A stretch of DNA of 64,000 nt from Oceanobacillus sp. CFH 90083 (GTDB lineage Bacteria > Bacillota > Bacilli > Bacillales > Amphibacillaceae), in assembly GCF_009389585.1 (NCBI RefSeq), contig NZ_VIYG01000004.1:186001-250000 (forward strand), written 5' to 3'. Within the stretch, counting starts at the first letter, position 1; each line of letters opens with the position of its first letter. Shown here piece after piece: positions 1-8,581 of the stretch. The translations under genes and the position numbers were made by a program. The notes beneath the pieces are model-generated. The model saw nothing but the letters and a program-made list of their open reading frames with translations, ran no database searches and was not told the DNA's origin.

Positions 1-1064
1 TTGAAGGATGGGCGGAAGATGAAGCTGGAGCTCGTGAACTGCTTGAAAATGATAAGATTACTTTTATTCCGTGTCACCATGTAAATGCAGTAGGACCAAT
101 GGGAGGTATCACCTCACCTAATATGCCGGTTCTGGTTGTTGTGAACAAAGAGACTGGAAACGAAGCATATTGTCAAATGAATGAAGGTATCGGTGCTGTA
201 TTGCGTTTTGGTGCGTATAATGAGCAGGTAATTAATCGTCTGCACTGGATGAAAGATGTGTTAGGTCCAGTATTGAGTAAAGCATTAAAAACCATTGAAG
301 GCGGCTTGAACGTGAACGTTCTGATTGCAAAAGCTATTGCAATGGGAGATGAGTTCCACCAGCGTAATATTGCTGCATCACTTGCATTTTTAAAAGAGGT
401 AGCTCCAATTATTTCAGCATTAGATGATGTTGAGAAAGAACAACGTACAGAGGTTATTCAATTTTTAGCTGATACCGATCAATTTTTCTTAAATATTGCC
501 ATGGCAACAGGAAAAGCAATGATGGATGCAGCAGCAACAATTGAACATGGTACGGTTGTTACAGCAATGTGCCGGAATGGAGAAAATTTCGGAATTCGTA
601 TCGCTGGTATGGGAGATGAGTGGTTTACTGCTCCTGTTAATACACCACAAGGATTGTATTTCACTGGCTATTCAGCAGAAGATGCAAACACAGATATCGG
701 TGATTCAGCGATTACTGAAACAATCGGTGTCGGCGGTGTAGCAATGATTGCTGCTCCAGCAGTAACTCGTTTTGTTGGTTCAGGCGGATTTAATGATGCG
801 CTGGAAACAAGTAATCAAATGACAGAAATTTTTATCGGTGAAAATCCAAACTTTGCAATTCCAACATGGGATTTCAAAGGTGCATGCTTAGGTATTGATG
901 CAAGAAAAGTTGTTGAAACTGGTATTACTCCGGTAATCAACACTGGTATTGCGCATAAAGTTGCAGGTTTCGGACAAATTGGTGCCGGTACAGTTAACCC
1001 GCCAATTGAATGTTTTGAAAAAGCAATCACGGCATATGCTGAAAAATTAGGTTTTACAGAATGA
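1..1064 (+). CDS. allG: Oxamate carbamoyltransferase subunit AllG (YlbE/DUF1116), 5' partial
   Basis: The open frame runs in from the left edge (frame beginning at base 3), so the ATG at 99 is internal; about 353 residues are visible and the family is roughly 420 long. Sequence features such as PNMPVLVVVNKETG, GMGDEWFTAPVNTPQG and FKGACLGIDARKVVETGI fit the DUF1116 (YlbE) family. In E. coli the FdrA/YlbE/YlbF set was recently shown to be AllFGH, an oxamate carbamoyltransferase that cleaves oxalurate with phosphate to oxamate and carbamoyl phosphate. The stop overlaps the start of allH by 4 bases (ATGA), and carbamate kinase follows, so the operon context agrees. The FdrA-like subunit should lie just upstream of the window. 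The subunit assignment is by family and context. Confidence 0.85.
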   Translation, partial: EGWAEDEAGARELLENDKITFIPCHHVNAVGPMGGITSPNMPVLVVVNKETGNEAYCQMNEGIGAVLRFGAYNEQVINRLHWMKDVLGPVLSKALKTIEGGLNVNVLIAKAIAMGDEFHQRNIAASLAFLKEVAPIISALDDVEKEQRTEVIQFLADTDQFFLNIAMATGKAMMDAAATIEHGTVVTAMCRNGENFGIRIAGMGDEWFTAPVNTPQGLYFTGYSAEDANTDIGDSAITETIGVGGVAMIAAPAVTRFVGSGGFNDALETSNQMTEIFIGENPNFAIPTWDFKGACLGIDARKVVETGITPVINTGIAHKVAGFGQIGAGTVNPPIECFEKAITAYAEKLGFTE

Positions 1065-1834
1065 TTTTAGAGGCGAGTGCGATTGGATCAATCGCACTCG
1101 AGCTCTTGATTGAAGGAAAAAAATTTACGGTTCACAGTATTTTTGAAAAGGGTTGGAATATTATTGATTGCAATGGGGAATTGATATTCCTGGGGACAGA
1201 TGAAAATGGGACATTTCCATTTGGTATCCTGCTGGATCAGCAAACGAAGCAAACAGTGAGAGCAGGTATTACAGCAGGGGATACCTTTATTGTCCGCAAT
1301 CACCGTCTTTCTCATAGCCGTTTTGATATCCAATTCGATCATGCAAAGATGCTGCCGTTAAATATGGATTTTGAACATGCCAATATAAATAAATTAAAAG
1401 AAAATATGCAGCAAATCTCATTTGAATCATATGAATCCACAGATTTTGAGCTAGCAAGAGTATCAGAATTAATCCATAAATTACAGGACTCCTCCGAAAA
1501 TGTAGAGGCAGATTTTCGGTATTTTATTGGACGTGGTCAAGGTTTAACGCCAACAGGCGATGATATACTGGTCGGTATTTTATATGGGCATTTTATTCAT
1601 CCCTTTATCGCACCAAATCATCTTGAAACATTGGCAAATCTGATAAAAGAACCTTTAACAACGACTGTCAGCCAGCGTTTTTTAACCTGTGCTATAAAAG
1701 GTTTATTTAGTTCAAAGATTACAAAATTGCAATATGATTCATCTTTGGAAAGTATGAAAAGCCTTATAAAAGTTGGCTCTTCTTCTGGAAAAGATACATT
1801 ATATGGAATTTGCATGACTTTAAAGAAGGAGTGA
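1061..1834 (+). CDS. allH: Oxamate carbamoyltransferase subunit AllH (YlbF/DUF2877)
   Basis: This 257-residue protein carries the DUF2877 hallmark GRGQGLTPTGDDILVG near residues 155-170, the glycine-rich motif of the YlbF/AllH family. It starts at the ATG overlapping the allG stop by 4 bases, which indicates translational coupling. It is the third subunit of the AllFGH oxamate carbamoyltransferase by family knowledge. Its last codons contain the AAGGAG ribosome binding site of the next gene, carbamate kinase, which starts 4 bases after its stop. The length matches the family (about 270). No catalytic role for this subunit can be read from the sequence alone. Confidence 0.8.
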   Translation: MILEASAIGSIALELLIEGKKFTVHSIFEKGWNIIDCNGELIFLGTDENGTFPFGILLDQQTKQTVRAGITAGDTFIVRNHRLSHSRFDIQFDHAKMLPLNMDFEHANINKLKENMQQISFESYESTDFELARVSELIHKLQDSSENVEADFRYFIGRGQGLTPTGDDILVGILYGHFIHPFIAPNHLETLANLIKEPLTTTVSQRFLTCAIKGLFSSKITKLQYDSSLESMKSLIKVGSSSGKDTLYGICMTLKKE

Positions 1835-1838
1835 AGAA

Positions 1839-2771
1839 ATGGGTAAAAGTGTCGTAATTGCATTAGGAGGTAATGCAATTTTACAACCAAAGCAAGAAGC
1901 AACCTATACAAATCAATTAAACAATGTTATATCAGCAGCAGGTCATATGATTGAAATCAGAGAAGCTGGTCATAACATTGTTATTACACATGGAAACGGC
2001 CCGCAAGTAGGAAATATTATCGTACAAAACGAGGCTGCTAAAGATGTCATAGAACCAATGCCAATTGATGTTTGTAACGCTGAATCACAAGGATTTATCG
2101 GCTATATGCTGGAAAAATCTCTGAAAAATCATATCAGAGAGCGTGGTATTTCTGCAAACGTGGCTACATTATTAACAATGGTGGAAGTTGATAAGAATGA
2201 TAAAGCATTTGAAAACCCAACAAAGCCGATAGGGGTATTTTTCTCGGAAGAAGAAGCAAAACATATGGAAGCACAAGGATTTACGATGGCAGAGGATGCA
2301 GGTCGCGGCTACAGACGGGTTGTACCTTCTCCGGAACCAAAAGAAATTCACGGTATAGAAGAGATTAAACGTTTAATCGATGAGACCATTGTCATTTCCT
2401 CAGGCGGTGGCGGTATACCTGTATATCGTGATGATAACGATCAAATTCACGGTGTTGAAGCAGTAATTGACAAAGACCGTTCCGGATTAAAGCTTGCACA
2501 GCAGGTAAATGCAGATGTCTTTATGATGTTAACGGATGTGCCGAATGTATATATCAATTTTGGTAAAGAGAATGAACAAAAGCTTAGCCAGATTACAGTA
2601 GAGGAAGCGGAGCAATACGTAGCGGAAGGGCAATTCCCTGCGGGCAGTATGCTGCCGAAAATACAGGCTGGAATAGAAATGGCCAAGGCAGGTAAAGAGG
2701 CAATTATTTGTTCATTGGACCAGGCTGTAGATGCTTTAGAAGGCAAAGCAGGTACACGTATCACAAAATAA
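1839..2771 (+). CDS. allK: Carbamate kinase (AllK/ArcC type)
   Basis: A complete 310-residue amino-acid-kinase-fold protein. Visible motifs are ALGGNAIL at the N-terminus, THGNGPQVGN, ISSGGGGIPV, DKDRSGLKLAQQ and the C-terminal GSMLPKIQAG with its conserved lysine. Carbamate kinase transfers phosphate from carbamoyl phosphate to ADP, giving ATP, ammonia and CO2. The linkage to allG-allH points to use of carbamoyl phosphate from oxalurate rather than from the arginine deiminase pathway; no arcA or arcB sits beside it. Its ribosome binding site overlaps the end of allH, and a hairpin terminator follows 20 bases after the stop, so this is the last gene of the operon. Confidence 0.93.
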   Translation: MGKSVVIALGGNAILQPKQEATYTNQLNNVISAAGHMIEIREAGHNIVITHGNGPQVGNIIVQNEAAKDVIEPMPIDVCNAESQGFIGYMLEKSLKNHIRERGISANVATLLTMVEVDKNDKAFENPTKPIGVFFSEEEAKHMEAQGFTMAEDAGRGYRRVVPSPEPKEIHGIEEIKRLIDETIVISSGGGGIPVYRDDNDQIHGVEAVIDKDRSGLKLAQQVNADVFMMLTDVPNVYINFGKENEQKLSQITVEEAEQYVAEGQFPAGSMLPKIQAGIEMAKAGKEAIICSLDQAVDALEGKAGTRITK

Positions 2772-2790
2772 GGAAGTAAATAAATATGCC

Positions 2791-2828
2791 AAGAGAGGGT
2801 GGATCATCAAAATCCTCCCTCTTTTTTC
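2791..2828 (+). terminator. Rho-independent terminator of the allFGHK operon
   Basis: An 11-bp stem with one mismatch (AGAGGGTGGAT / ATCCTCCCTCT) and a short loop is followed directly by a run of T. It lies 20 bases after the carbamate kinase stop and closes the operon. Confidence 0.85.
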
Positions 2829-3080
2829 TAGCATGTTAAGAAAGTCTGAAGCTTTTCGTGCGACGCAGTTCCAGTCCATGAAAATAATTCGAATAAATTA
2901 CAAAGTATAAGAATTCAATTTCTTGTTTTTCAGAATTATTCATTTATTTATCATGCATCGTTTTTTGTGGTACTATACAATAGATTTCAAAAATATATCA
3001 GAATAAAGACACATATCTGATTTAGATTGAAATTAAATAATAAACCTGATAAAGAGGTTGAAATTGAAAGGACTAAACAA

Positions 3081-4334
3081 ATGGAAAATAAGGTAGACAC
3101 AACTAAAGGTAATGGAAAAAAACCATTGATCCCTTATTGGGTAAAAGTTGTTATTGTGTTTTTCTTTGGCTGGATAGCACTATACGCAACAAGAACGATA
3201 TTAAACCCGATAATGGGTGATATTCAATCAGCATTTTCATTAAGCAATGCACAGCTTGGTTTAATTACGAGTATCTTTTTTATCGGATATGCAGCTATGA
3301 ACGTTCCAGCAGGGGTACTAGGAGATAAGATTGGGAAAAAACGAGTGCTTGTTCCAGGGGTTATTTTATTTGGATCATTGGCAGCAGTCACTGGAATGAT
3401 GCCTACATTCTTTCTGTTTATTTCCGCATGGCTGATGGTCGGTCTTGCACAAGGGGTCTATTATGGTCCTCAATACGGCATATCTTCTGAGATTATCCCT
3501 AAGAACCGATTAACATTGGGCAGCGCTATCATTAATGCCGGCATGGCTTTTGGTACATCGATTGGTTATTATATTTCCAGCTATGTAGTAGGAGAATGGG
3601 GATTTGGATGGCGGGTTCCATTTTTTGTCATCGCCGTACCTGTAGTAATCATTGGTATTGCTATGGCGATTGTCATTAAGGACAAGCCAAAAACGGATGA
3701 AGGGGTTAAAAGTCAAACTGCCGAGCCGTTTAAGTTTTCTGCTTTATTTAACAGAAATTTAATTTTGGCGTATATTATTATCTTCTGTTCGATTTATGGA
3801 TTCTTTATGATTATTACCTGGTTGCCTTACTACTTGGAAACAGCACGTGGTCTGACGGGTGGAAACATCGCTTTTGTTGCATCACTTGTTCCATGGGCGG
3901 CAATTCCGGGTTCTTTATTCTTCAGCTGGCTGTCAGATAAGTGGGGACGTCGTAAACCAGTATTGCTGCTGATGCTGCCATTTGGTATTTTATCAACTGC
4001 GGCTATTGTTTATTTTGAAAGCATGCCGATTCTGTATATCACACTTATTGTATATGGAATTGTAGGGAAAATCAGTGTTAACCCTGTGTTAATTGCTGTT
4101 GTAGCAAACAATGCACCACAGCAATCATTAGGTACAGCGTTTGGATTTTACAATTTTGTTGGGATGCTAGGCTCTATCTTAGCTCCGTATATTACTGGAT
4201 GGCTGACGGATACAACTGGAAGTATGAACATAGGGTTTTACTTTGCGGCCGCTTTGCTGATTATCGCATGGATTGCAAGTTCTTTAATTGACGAAAGTAA
4301 TCTGCCGGCTGCTGGTAAAGAGGCCAAGGCTTAA
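3081..4334 (+). CDS. MFS transporter (ACS-like), possible ureide/oxamate permease
   Basis: About twelve hydrophobic segments and two copies of the MFS loop motif are visible (GVLGDKIGKKR after TM2 and LSDKWGRRKP after TM8). I place the start at the ATG at 3081, preceded by GAAAGGA at good distance; an in-frame TTG at 3027 would add 18 residues but has no ribosome binding site. The resulting protein is 417 residues, normal for the family. It lies between the oxamate carbamoyltransferase operon and pucG on the same strand but after a terminator, so it has its own transcript. Transport of allantoin, allantoate, oxalurate or oxamate is an inference from position only. Confidence 0.8.
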   Translation: MENKVDTTKGNGKKPLIPYWVKVVIVFFFGWIALYATRTILNPIMGDIQSAFSLSNAQLGLITSIFFIGYAAMNVPAGVLGDKIGKKRVLVPGVILFGSLAAVTGMMPTFFLFISAWLMVGLAQGVYYGPQYGISSEIIPKNRLTLGSAIINAGMAFGTSIGYYISSYVVGEWGFGWRVPFFVIAVPVVIIGIAMAIVIKDKPKTDEGVKSQTAEPFKFSALFNRNLILAYIIIFCSIYGFFMIITWLPYYLETARGLTGGNIAFVASLVPWAAIPGSLFFSWLSDKWGRRKPVLLLMLPFGILSTAAIVYFESMPILYITLIVYGIVGKISVNPVLIAVVANNAPQQSLGTAFGFYNFVGMLGSILAPYITGWLTDTTGSMNIGFYFAAALLIIAWIASSLIDESNLPAAGKEAKA

Positions 4335-4519
4335 CTGACAATTTTTTTGTTTCTTAAAAAACTGTTATGTATGCGTTGGAATATGTAGTTGAAAATGGTT
4401 TTACAAGGCTGTTTTTGGACATGGATTAATAGGTATAACCATTTTGAAAGATTGAGGCAGGAATATATACTGTTTAGGAATTATTTGATCCTGCTCCAGC
4501 TTTTATAAGGTAAATATTT

Positions 4520-4556
4520 AATCAGTGAGGGGCTCTTCATCCCCCCGCTGATTTTT
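4520..4556 (+). terminator. Hairpin, possible terminator; resembles repeat module Z
   Basis: AATCAGTGAGGGG and a C-rich complementary arm ending CGCTGATT form an imperfect stem of about 12 bp followed by TTTT. The inner sequence (G-run, CTTCATC, C-run) resembles the hairpin of module Z near 20.9 and 24.5 kb. It lies about 190 bases after the MFS gene. Confidence 0.5.
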
Positions 4557-4747
4557 AGTTAAATCAGCCAAAAATGGATATACTGTTCTACAATTATGTT
4601 CATGTTTTTACAAGATGATTGTTTTAAAATAAAATTAATAGCTGTACATGTTAATTAATATCACATAAGGTAACAGAAACATGGAATTAAAATGAAATTG
4701 TTTGAAAATTTTAAATAGTTAGCTTCCTGCTTTCAAAAAGAATAAAA

Positions 4748-4969
4748 GTAATATTGCCAGTAGCACATGCTGATATTGCAGGGGAAAGTGGAAAGTATGC
4801 AGAAGGTTATGGTATTATAGACGGTACTATAGTGGTTCAGTATCTTTATACACACCTCGGGTTGCTCAAGACACCAATGGAACTGAACACTTTTTGAAAT
4901 GTGAGTCGAGCATTCATTACTTTAGAAACTATTAAAATTGGTGATAGCGGGCAGTCTGTGAAAAAATGA
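4748..4969 (+). pseudogene. Possible decayed coding fragment, unidentified
   Basis: Translation from 4748 gives a protein-like stretch beginning VILPVAHADIAGESGKYAEG and ending near LKTPMELNTF at a stop. A shifted frame then continues with LETIKIGDSGQSVKK and a stop at 4967-4969. The composition looks like a real protein, with no start codon, no ribosome binding site and at least one frameshift. I do not recognise the family. The rest of the 4335-5126 gap, apart from the hairpin at 4520, holds nothing I can name. Confidence 0.3.
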
Positions 4970-5126
4970 TTTTTAATATAAAAATGGCAAGCTTGGCAAG
5001 ATATGATTAGAAAATATTAATCATCTTGTTGTTTGTTCCTGAGTCAACGGGAGACAAGTCATTTGCAAAAGAGTATCCAAATGTTGATAAAGGTATTATA
5101 TGAAAGAGCTTATAGGAGGACTGAGA

Positions 5127-6356
5127 ATGAATAGTTATCAAGAAATTAATACCCCATTACGAACAATTATGACACCGGGGCCTGTTGAGGTTGATCCAAG
5201 GGTGCTGCGTGCAATGAGTACGCCAATTCTTGGGCAATTTGATCCGGCTTTTACAAAAATGATGAATGAAACGATGGAAATGCTTCGAGATGTCTTTCAA
5301 ACTAAAAATAAATGGGCTTTTCCAATAGATGGAACATCGCGTTCCGGGATTGAAGCTTTATTGAGCAGTGTCATTGAGCCGGGAGATAAAGTGCTTATTC
5401 CGATTTATGGAAGATTTGGTCATTTGCTGACTGAAATTGCTGAAAGAAATAGAGCTGAGATTCATACAATCCATTGTGAATGGGGAGAGGTTTTTGATCA
5501 GGAAGTAATTATAGAAGAGATGAAAAAAGTGAACCCTAAAGTTCTCGCTATTGTACATGGAGAAACCTCTACCGGGTGTATGCAGCCTCTTGATCAAATC
5601 GGACCTGCATGCCGGGAAGCTGGTGTGCTATGTATTGTAGACGCTGTTGCGACAATTGGCGGTACACCGGTAAAAGTGGATGAATGGCAGCTGGATGCGG
5701 TGATTGGCGGAACTCAAAAATGTCTGTCAGTTCCTTCTGGTATGGCGCCGATCACGTATAATGAACGTGTTGAACAGATTCTTTCATCCAGAAAAAAGGT
5801 GGAAAAAGGAATTGCTACTGCTGAGGATCAGGTGAATGTCGGTGAACCAATTCAAAGTAATTATTTTGATTTAAGTCAGTTACAGGATTATTGGGGACCT
5901 AGAAGGCTGAACCATCATACAGAGGCAACCACCATGCTGTACGGCTTGCGGGAAGGGGTAAGAATTGTTTTACAGGAAGGATTGACAGCTCGTTTTGAGC
6001 GTCATAAACTCCACGAAAAAGCACTTATGGAAGGTATCAAAGCAATGGGGCTGGAGCTATTTAATGATGTTAGCTGGAAGCTTCCAATGGTGACTTGTAT
6101 AAAAATTCCTGAGGGCGTTGACGGCGATTCTGTCAGAAGCATGCTTCTGGAGCAATTTGGAATCGAAATTGCGAGCTCCTTTGGTCCTCTGCATGGGAAA
6201 ATCTGGCGTATTGGTACAATGGGATACAGCTGCCGAAAAGAAAATGTATTATTTGTCATCTCTGCACTAGAGGGTGTATTAGCTCGCCATGGCGTCCAGT
6301 TAAATTCTGGAAAAGGATTGCAAGCAGCACTCGATGTATATGAGTCTGTCGAATAA
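5127..6356 (+). CDS. pucG: (S)-ureidoglycine-glyoxylate aminotransferase PucG
   Basis: A 409-residue class V (fold type I) PLP aminotransferase. It contains MTPGPVEVDPRVLRAM near the N-terminus, FPIDGTSRSGIEA, VDAVATIGGTPV and GGTQKCLSVPSG, where the lysine is the expected PLP Schiff-base residue. The start at 5127 is set by AGGAGG eight bases upstream; an in-frame ATG at 5100 lacks a ribosome binding site. In B. subtilis PucG transfers the amino group of ureidoglycine to glyoxylate, giving oxalurate and glycine. Oxalurate is the substrate of the AllFGH enzyme encoded about 4 kb upstream. A generic alanine-glyoxylate aminotransferase is the alternative, but the neighbourhood favours PucG. Confidence 0.88.
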   Translation: MNSYQEINTPLRTIMTPGPVEVDPRVLRAMSTPILGQFDPAFTKMMNETMEMLRDVFQTKNKWAFPIDGTSRSGIEALLSSVIEPGDKVLIPIYGRFGHLLTEIAERNRAEIHTIHCEWGEVFDQEVIIEEMKKVNPKVLAIVHGETSTGCMQPLDQIGPACREAGVLCIVDAVATIGGTPVKVDEWQLDAVIGGTQKCLSVPSGMAPITYNERVEQILSSRKKVEKGIATAEDQVNVGEPIQSNYFDLSQLQDYWGPRRLNHHTEATTMLYGLREGVRIVLQEGLTARFERHKLHEKALMEGIKAMGLELFNDVSWKLPMVTCIKIPEGVDGDSVRSMLLEQFGIEIASSFGPLHGKIWRIGTMGYSCRKENVLFVISALEGVLARHGVQLNSGKGLQAALDVYESVE

Positions 6357-6438
6357 TTATTTACATCGAAGGCCGATAGTCAGAAACACTGAATTTTTTA
6401 TGTTAAATGTAAAAGCTTAAAAGTGAGTTTATATATCA

Positions 6439-6477
6439 AAAAACAGCCTATTCGGTAATACGAATGGGCTGTTTTTG
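6439..6477 (+). terminator. Terminator after pucG
   Basis: AAACAGCCTATTCG and CGAATGGGCTGTTT pair with a 6-base loop, with a T-run at the 3' side; about 80 bases after the pucG stop. Confidence 0.88.
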
Positions 6478-6896
6478 ATTTGTTAGAAAACAATCGAAAG
6501 GAAAAATAATTAGATATTCCTTCGATGACAATGAAAATCTCTCTCTATTTTGAACAAGTTTATATACGTGTTTTTTTAGATGTGGTAGAATGGTGGTAGC
6601 TTCTGTGTTTGTGTGCTGATGCGGTGATTTGTATTTTACATAAAACGGCCGGGCACTTTTTTTGTGCGCTAGGAAGGCATAAAACTTAGCAAAGAATCTG
6701 TGTTGTCAGCTCCATAAAAATTACCAAGAAACAATGGGAATTTTTGGTGTGGTTTTTCTTTTAAAAATTACAATTTTTTATTAATATAAATTATTATCTT
6801 TTTTTTGGAGCTTTATAATTTGGAAAGTCTTTATTTGAGTTTGAAGTATAAAGTAGGCTTATAAATGGGCTTGCGATGTAAATGAAGGAGGATAAA
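6478..6896. other. Long AT-rich gap before the YfcC-type transporter
   Basis: No open frame with a ribosome binding site is convincing on either strand. A small GGGCAC/GTGC hairpin lies near 6652-6670 and very T-rich tracts lie at 6770-6820. The promoter of the downstream transporter must be here, but I cannot place it with confidence. Confidence 0.4.
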
Positions 6897-8339
6897 ATGT
6901 CTGAGCAGAAAAAGCTTGAGAACAAGCTGAAAGAAAAAAAATCAAAGGTGAAGAAGTTTACTATGCCCCATATTTATGTTATTCTTTTCTCCTTTATGGT
7001 ATTTGCATCTATTGCCACTTATTTTATCCCTGCCGGGGTTTTTGATAGAGTTCCTGGACCAGAAGGACGGACAACCATTGATCCGAATTCTTACCAAAGT
7101 GTTGAACAGTCACCTATCGGGATAATTGATTTCATGACTGCTGTACCAAGAGGGTTGATTGAAGCAGGAGAAATTGTCTTTTTTACCTTTATTATCGGTG
7201 GTTTATTTGCAGTTATTAAAAAGACAGGCTTAATTGAAATTGGAGTAGATAAACTGACAAGGAGATTTTCCAATAACAGTATCATGGTAATTCCTGTTTT
7301 GTTTATTCTATTTGCGACAATATGCAGTCTGATAGGGACACAGGAATTAAGCTTAGTGTATGTACCAGTTCTTTTACCGCTAATGATTGCATTAGGGTAC
7401 GACTCTATTGTAGCTGCCGGGGTGGCTTTGATAGCTACTACAGCCGGGTTCATGACAGGTTTTCTTAACCCGGTCAACACAGGTCTTGGGCAAAAATTAT
7501 CCGGGTTGCCGGTTTTTTCAGGTATAGAGCTGAGGTTAATAGCCTTTGCTGTTTTTGTGATTATTGGAATGCTGTACCTGATCCGCTATGCACGTAAAGT
7601 ACAAAAAAAACCAGAAACAAGTCTTGTGTATGAAGATGACTCTGATAAAAGAAAACAATACCAGGTTGCTACCACAACAGAGGTGCATAAAGCTACCTCA
7701 AGGCAAAAAATTGCATCCATTTTTCTCTTTGCCTTCTTTTGCCTATTATTATACGGAGTGCTTACGCAAGGATGGTTTATGATTGAAATGGCCGGCTTGT
7801 TTATTATCATGGGTGTTGTCGTTGGAAGAATATCCGGATTAAATTTTACAGAGATCTGTAATGGATTCAATGATGGATTTCGTGATGTACTGCTGGGAGC
7901 ATTTATTATCGGAGTTGCCCGATCCGTTGCGGTGGTCATGGAAGATGGAATGGTAATGGATACGATTGTTAACAGCCTTGGGACAATTGTTGGCGAATTG
8001 CCTGCGGTATTTGGGGCAATTGGTATGTTTTTTGTTCAAATGCTATTCAATTTTCTGGTACCTTCCGGGAGCGGTCAAGCATTAGTGACAATGCCAATTA
8101 TGGCGCCTTTATCAGATATAATTGGAGTTACGCGGCAAACAGCTGTATTAGCCTATCAATTTGGAGATGGTGTTGGGAATCTGCTGTACCCTACTTCCGG
8201 GTATTTTATGGCAACCATTGCTTTAGCAGGAGTACCATGGCAGAAATGGGTACGGTTTTACTTGCCATTGTTTTTCATTTGGATTGGGACCGCCGTTGTT
8301 TTCTTAATTATCGCCCAGGTGATTCAGTGGAATGGGTAA
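6897..8339 (+). CDS. YfcC-family (C4-dicarboxylate/amino-acid carrier-like) membrane transporter
   Basis: A 480-residue protein with a charged, lysine-rich N-terminus (about 25 residues) and then about twelve membrane segments. SLIGTQELSLVYVPVLLPL, GFLNPVNTGLGQ, LFNFLVPSGSGQA and the C-terminal FGDGVGNLLYPTSG belong to the YfcC/ArcD-like C4-dicarboxylate carrier superfamily. The start at 6897 is chosen because AAGGAGG precedes it; the in-frame ATG at 6882 overlaps that site. It follows pucG on the same strand but after a terminator and a 420-base gap. The substrate is unknown; import or export of an acid from ureide breakdown is only a guess from location. Confidence 0.82.
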   Translation: MSEQKKLENKLKEKKSKVKKFTMPHIYVILFSFMVFASIATYFIPAGVFDRVPGPEGRTTIDPNSYQSVEQSPIGIIDFMTAVPRGLIEAGEIVFFTFIIGGLFAVIKKTGLIEIGVDKLTRRFSNNSIMVIPVLFILFATICSLIGTQELSLVYVPVLLPLMIALGYDSIVAAGVALIATTAGFMTGFLNPVNTGLGQKLSGLPVFSGIELRLIAFAVFVIIGMLYLIRYARKVQKKPETSLVYEDDSDKRKQYQVATTTEVHKATSRQKIASIFLFAFFCLLLYGVLTQGWFMIEMAGLFIIMGVVVGRISGLNFTEICNGFNDGFRDVLLGAFIIGVARSVAVVMEDGMVMDTIVNSLGTIVGELPAVFGAIGMFFVQMLFNFLVPSGSGQALVTMPIMAPLSDIIGVTRQTAVLAYQFGDGVGNLLYPTSGYFMATIALAGVPWQKWVRFYLPLFFIWIGTAVVFLIIAQVIQWNG

Positions 8340-8423
8340 GTGTACATAAAAATATTTCTCATTTTTAAACGCCAAGCTGGCTTGAAGGGTGAAGAAAGCA
8401 GCAATAGTTTTATTAGAAGATTT

Positions 8424-8480
8424 GGTTGTCACCAAGCCTTTAGGTGAAACCTTAGCTGCACTTATACTTTCTTAAAGTGC
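8424..8480 (+). repeat. Copy of intergenic repeat module Y (partial)
   Basis: The 3' part (CCTTAGCTGCACTTATAC followed by TTTCTTAAAGTG) aligns closely with the end of module Y seen at 29479-29565 and 52823-53005. The upstream CAAGCCT also matches. It is a degenerate copy. Confidence 0.6.
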
Positions 8481-8482
8481 CG

Positions 8483-8537
8483 AAAAAAGCAGGAAGCACC
8501 CGCTGATTGAAAGAAAGGTGCTTTCCTGCTTTTTTTA
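8483..8537. terminator. Bidirectional terminator between yfcC-type gene and esterase
   Basis: AAAAAAGCAGGAAGCACC pairs with GGTGCTTTCCTGCTTTTTT across an 18-base loop. The A/T tails on both sides let it serve both convergent genes. Confidence 0.9.
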
Positions 8538-8581
8538 ATAAAAATTTGGATGAGCCGCGCTCTTATATTTTCTGTAAGAAA

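Noticed and set aside
99-1064. ATG at 99 as the start of the first gene
   Set aside because: The reading frame is open to the window edge and upstream codons encode plausible protein (WAEDEAGARELLENDKITF), so the gene is 5' truncated by the window.
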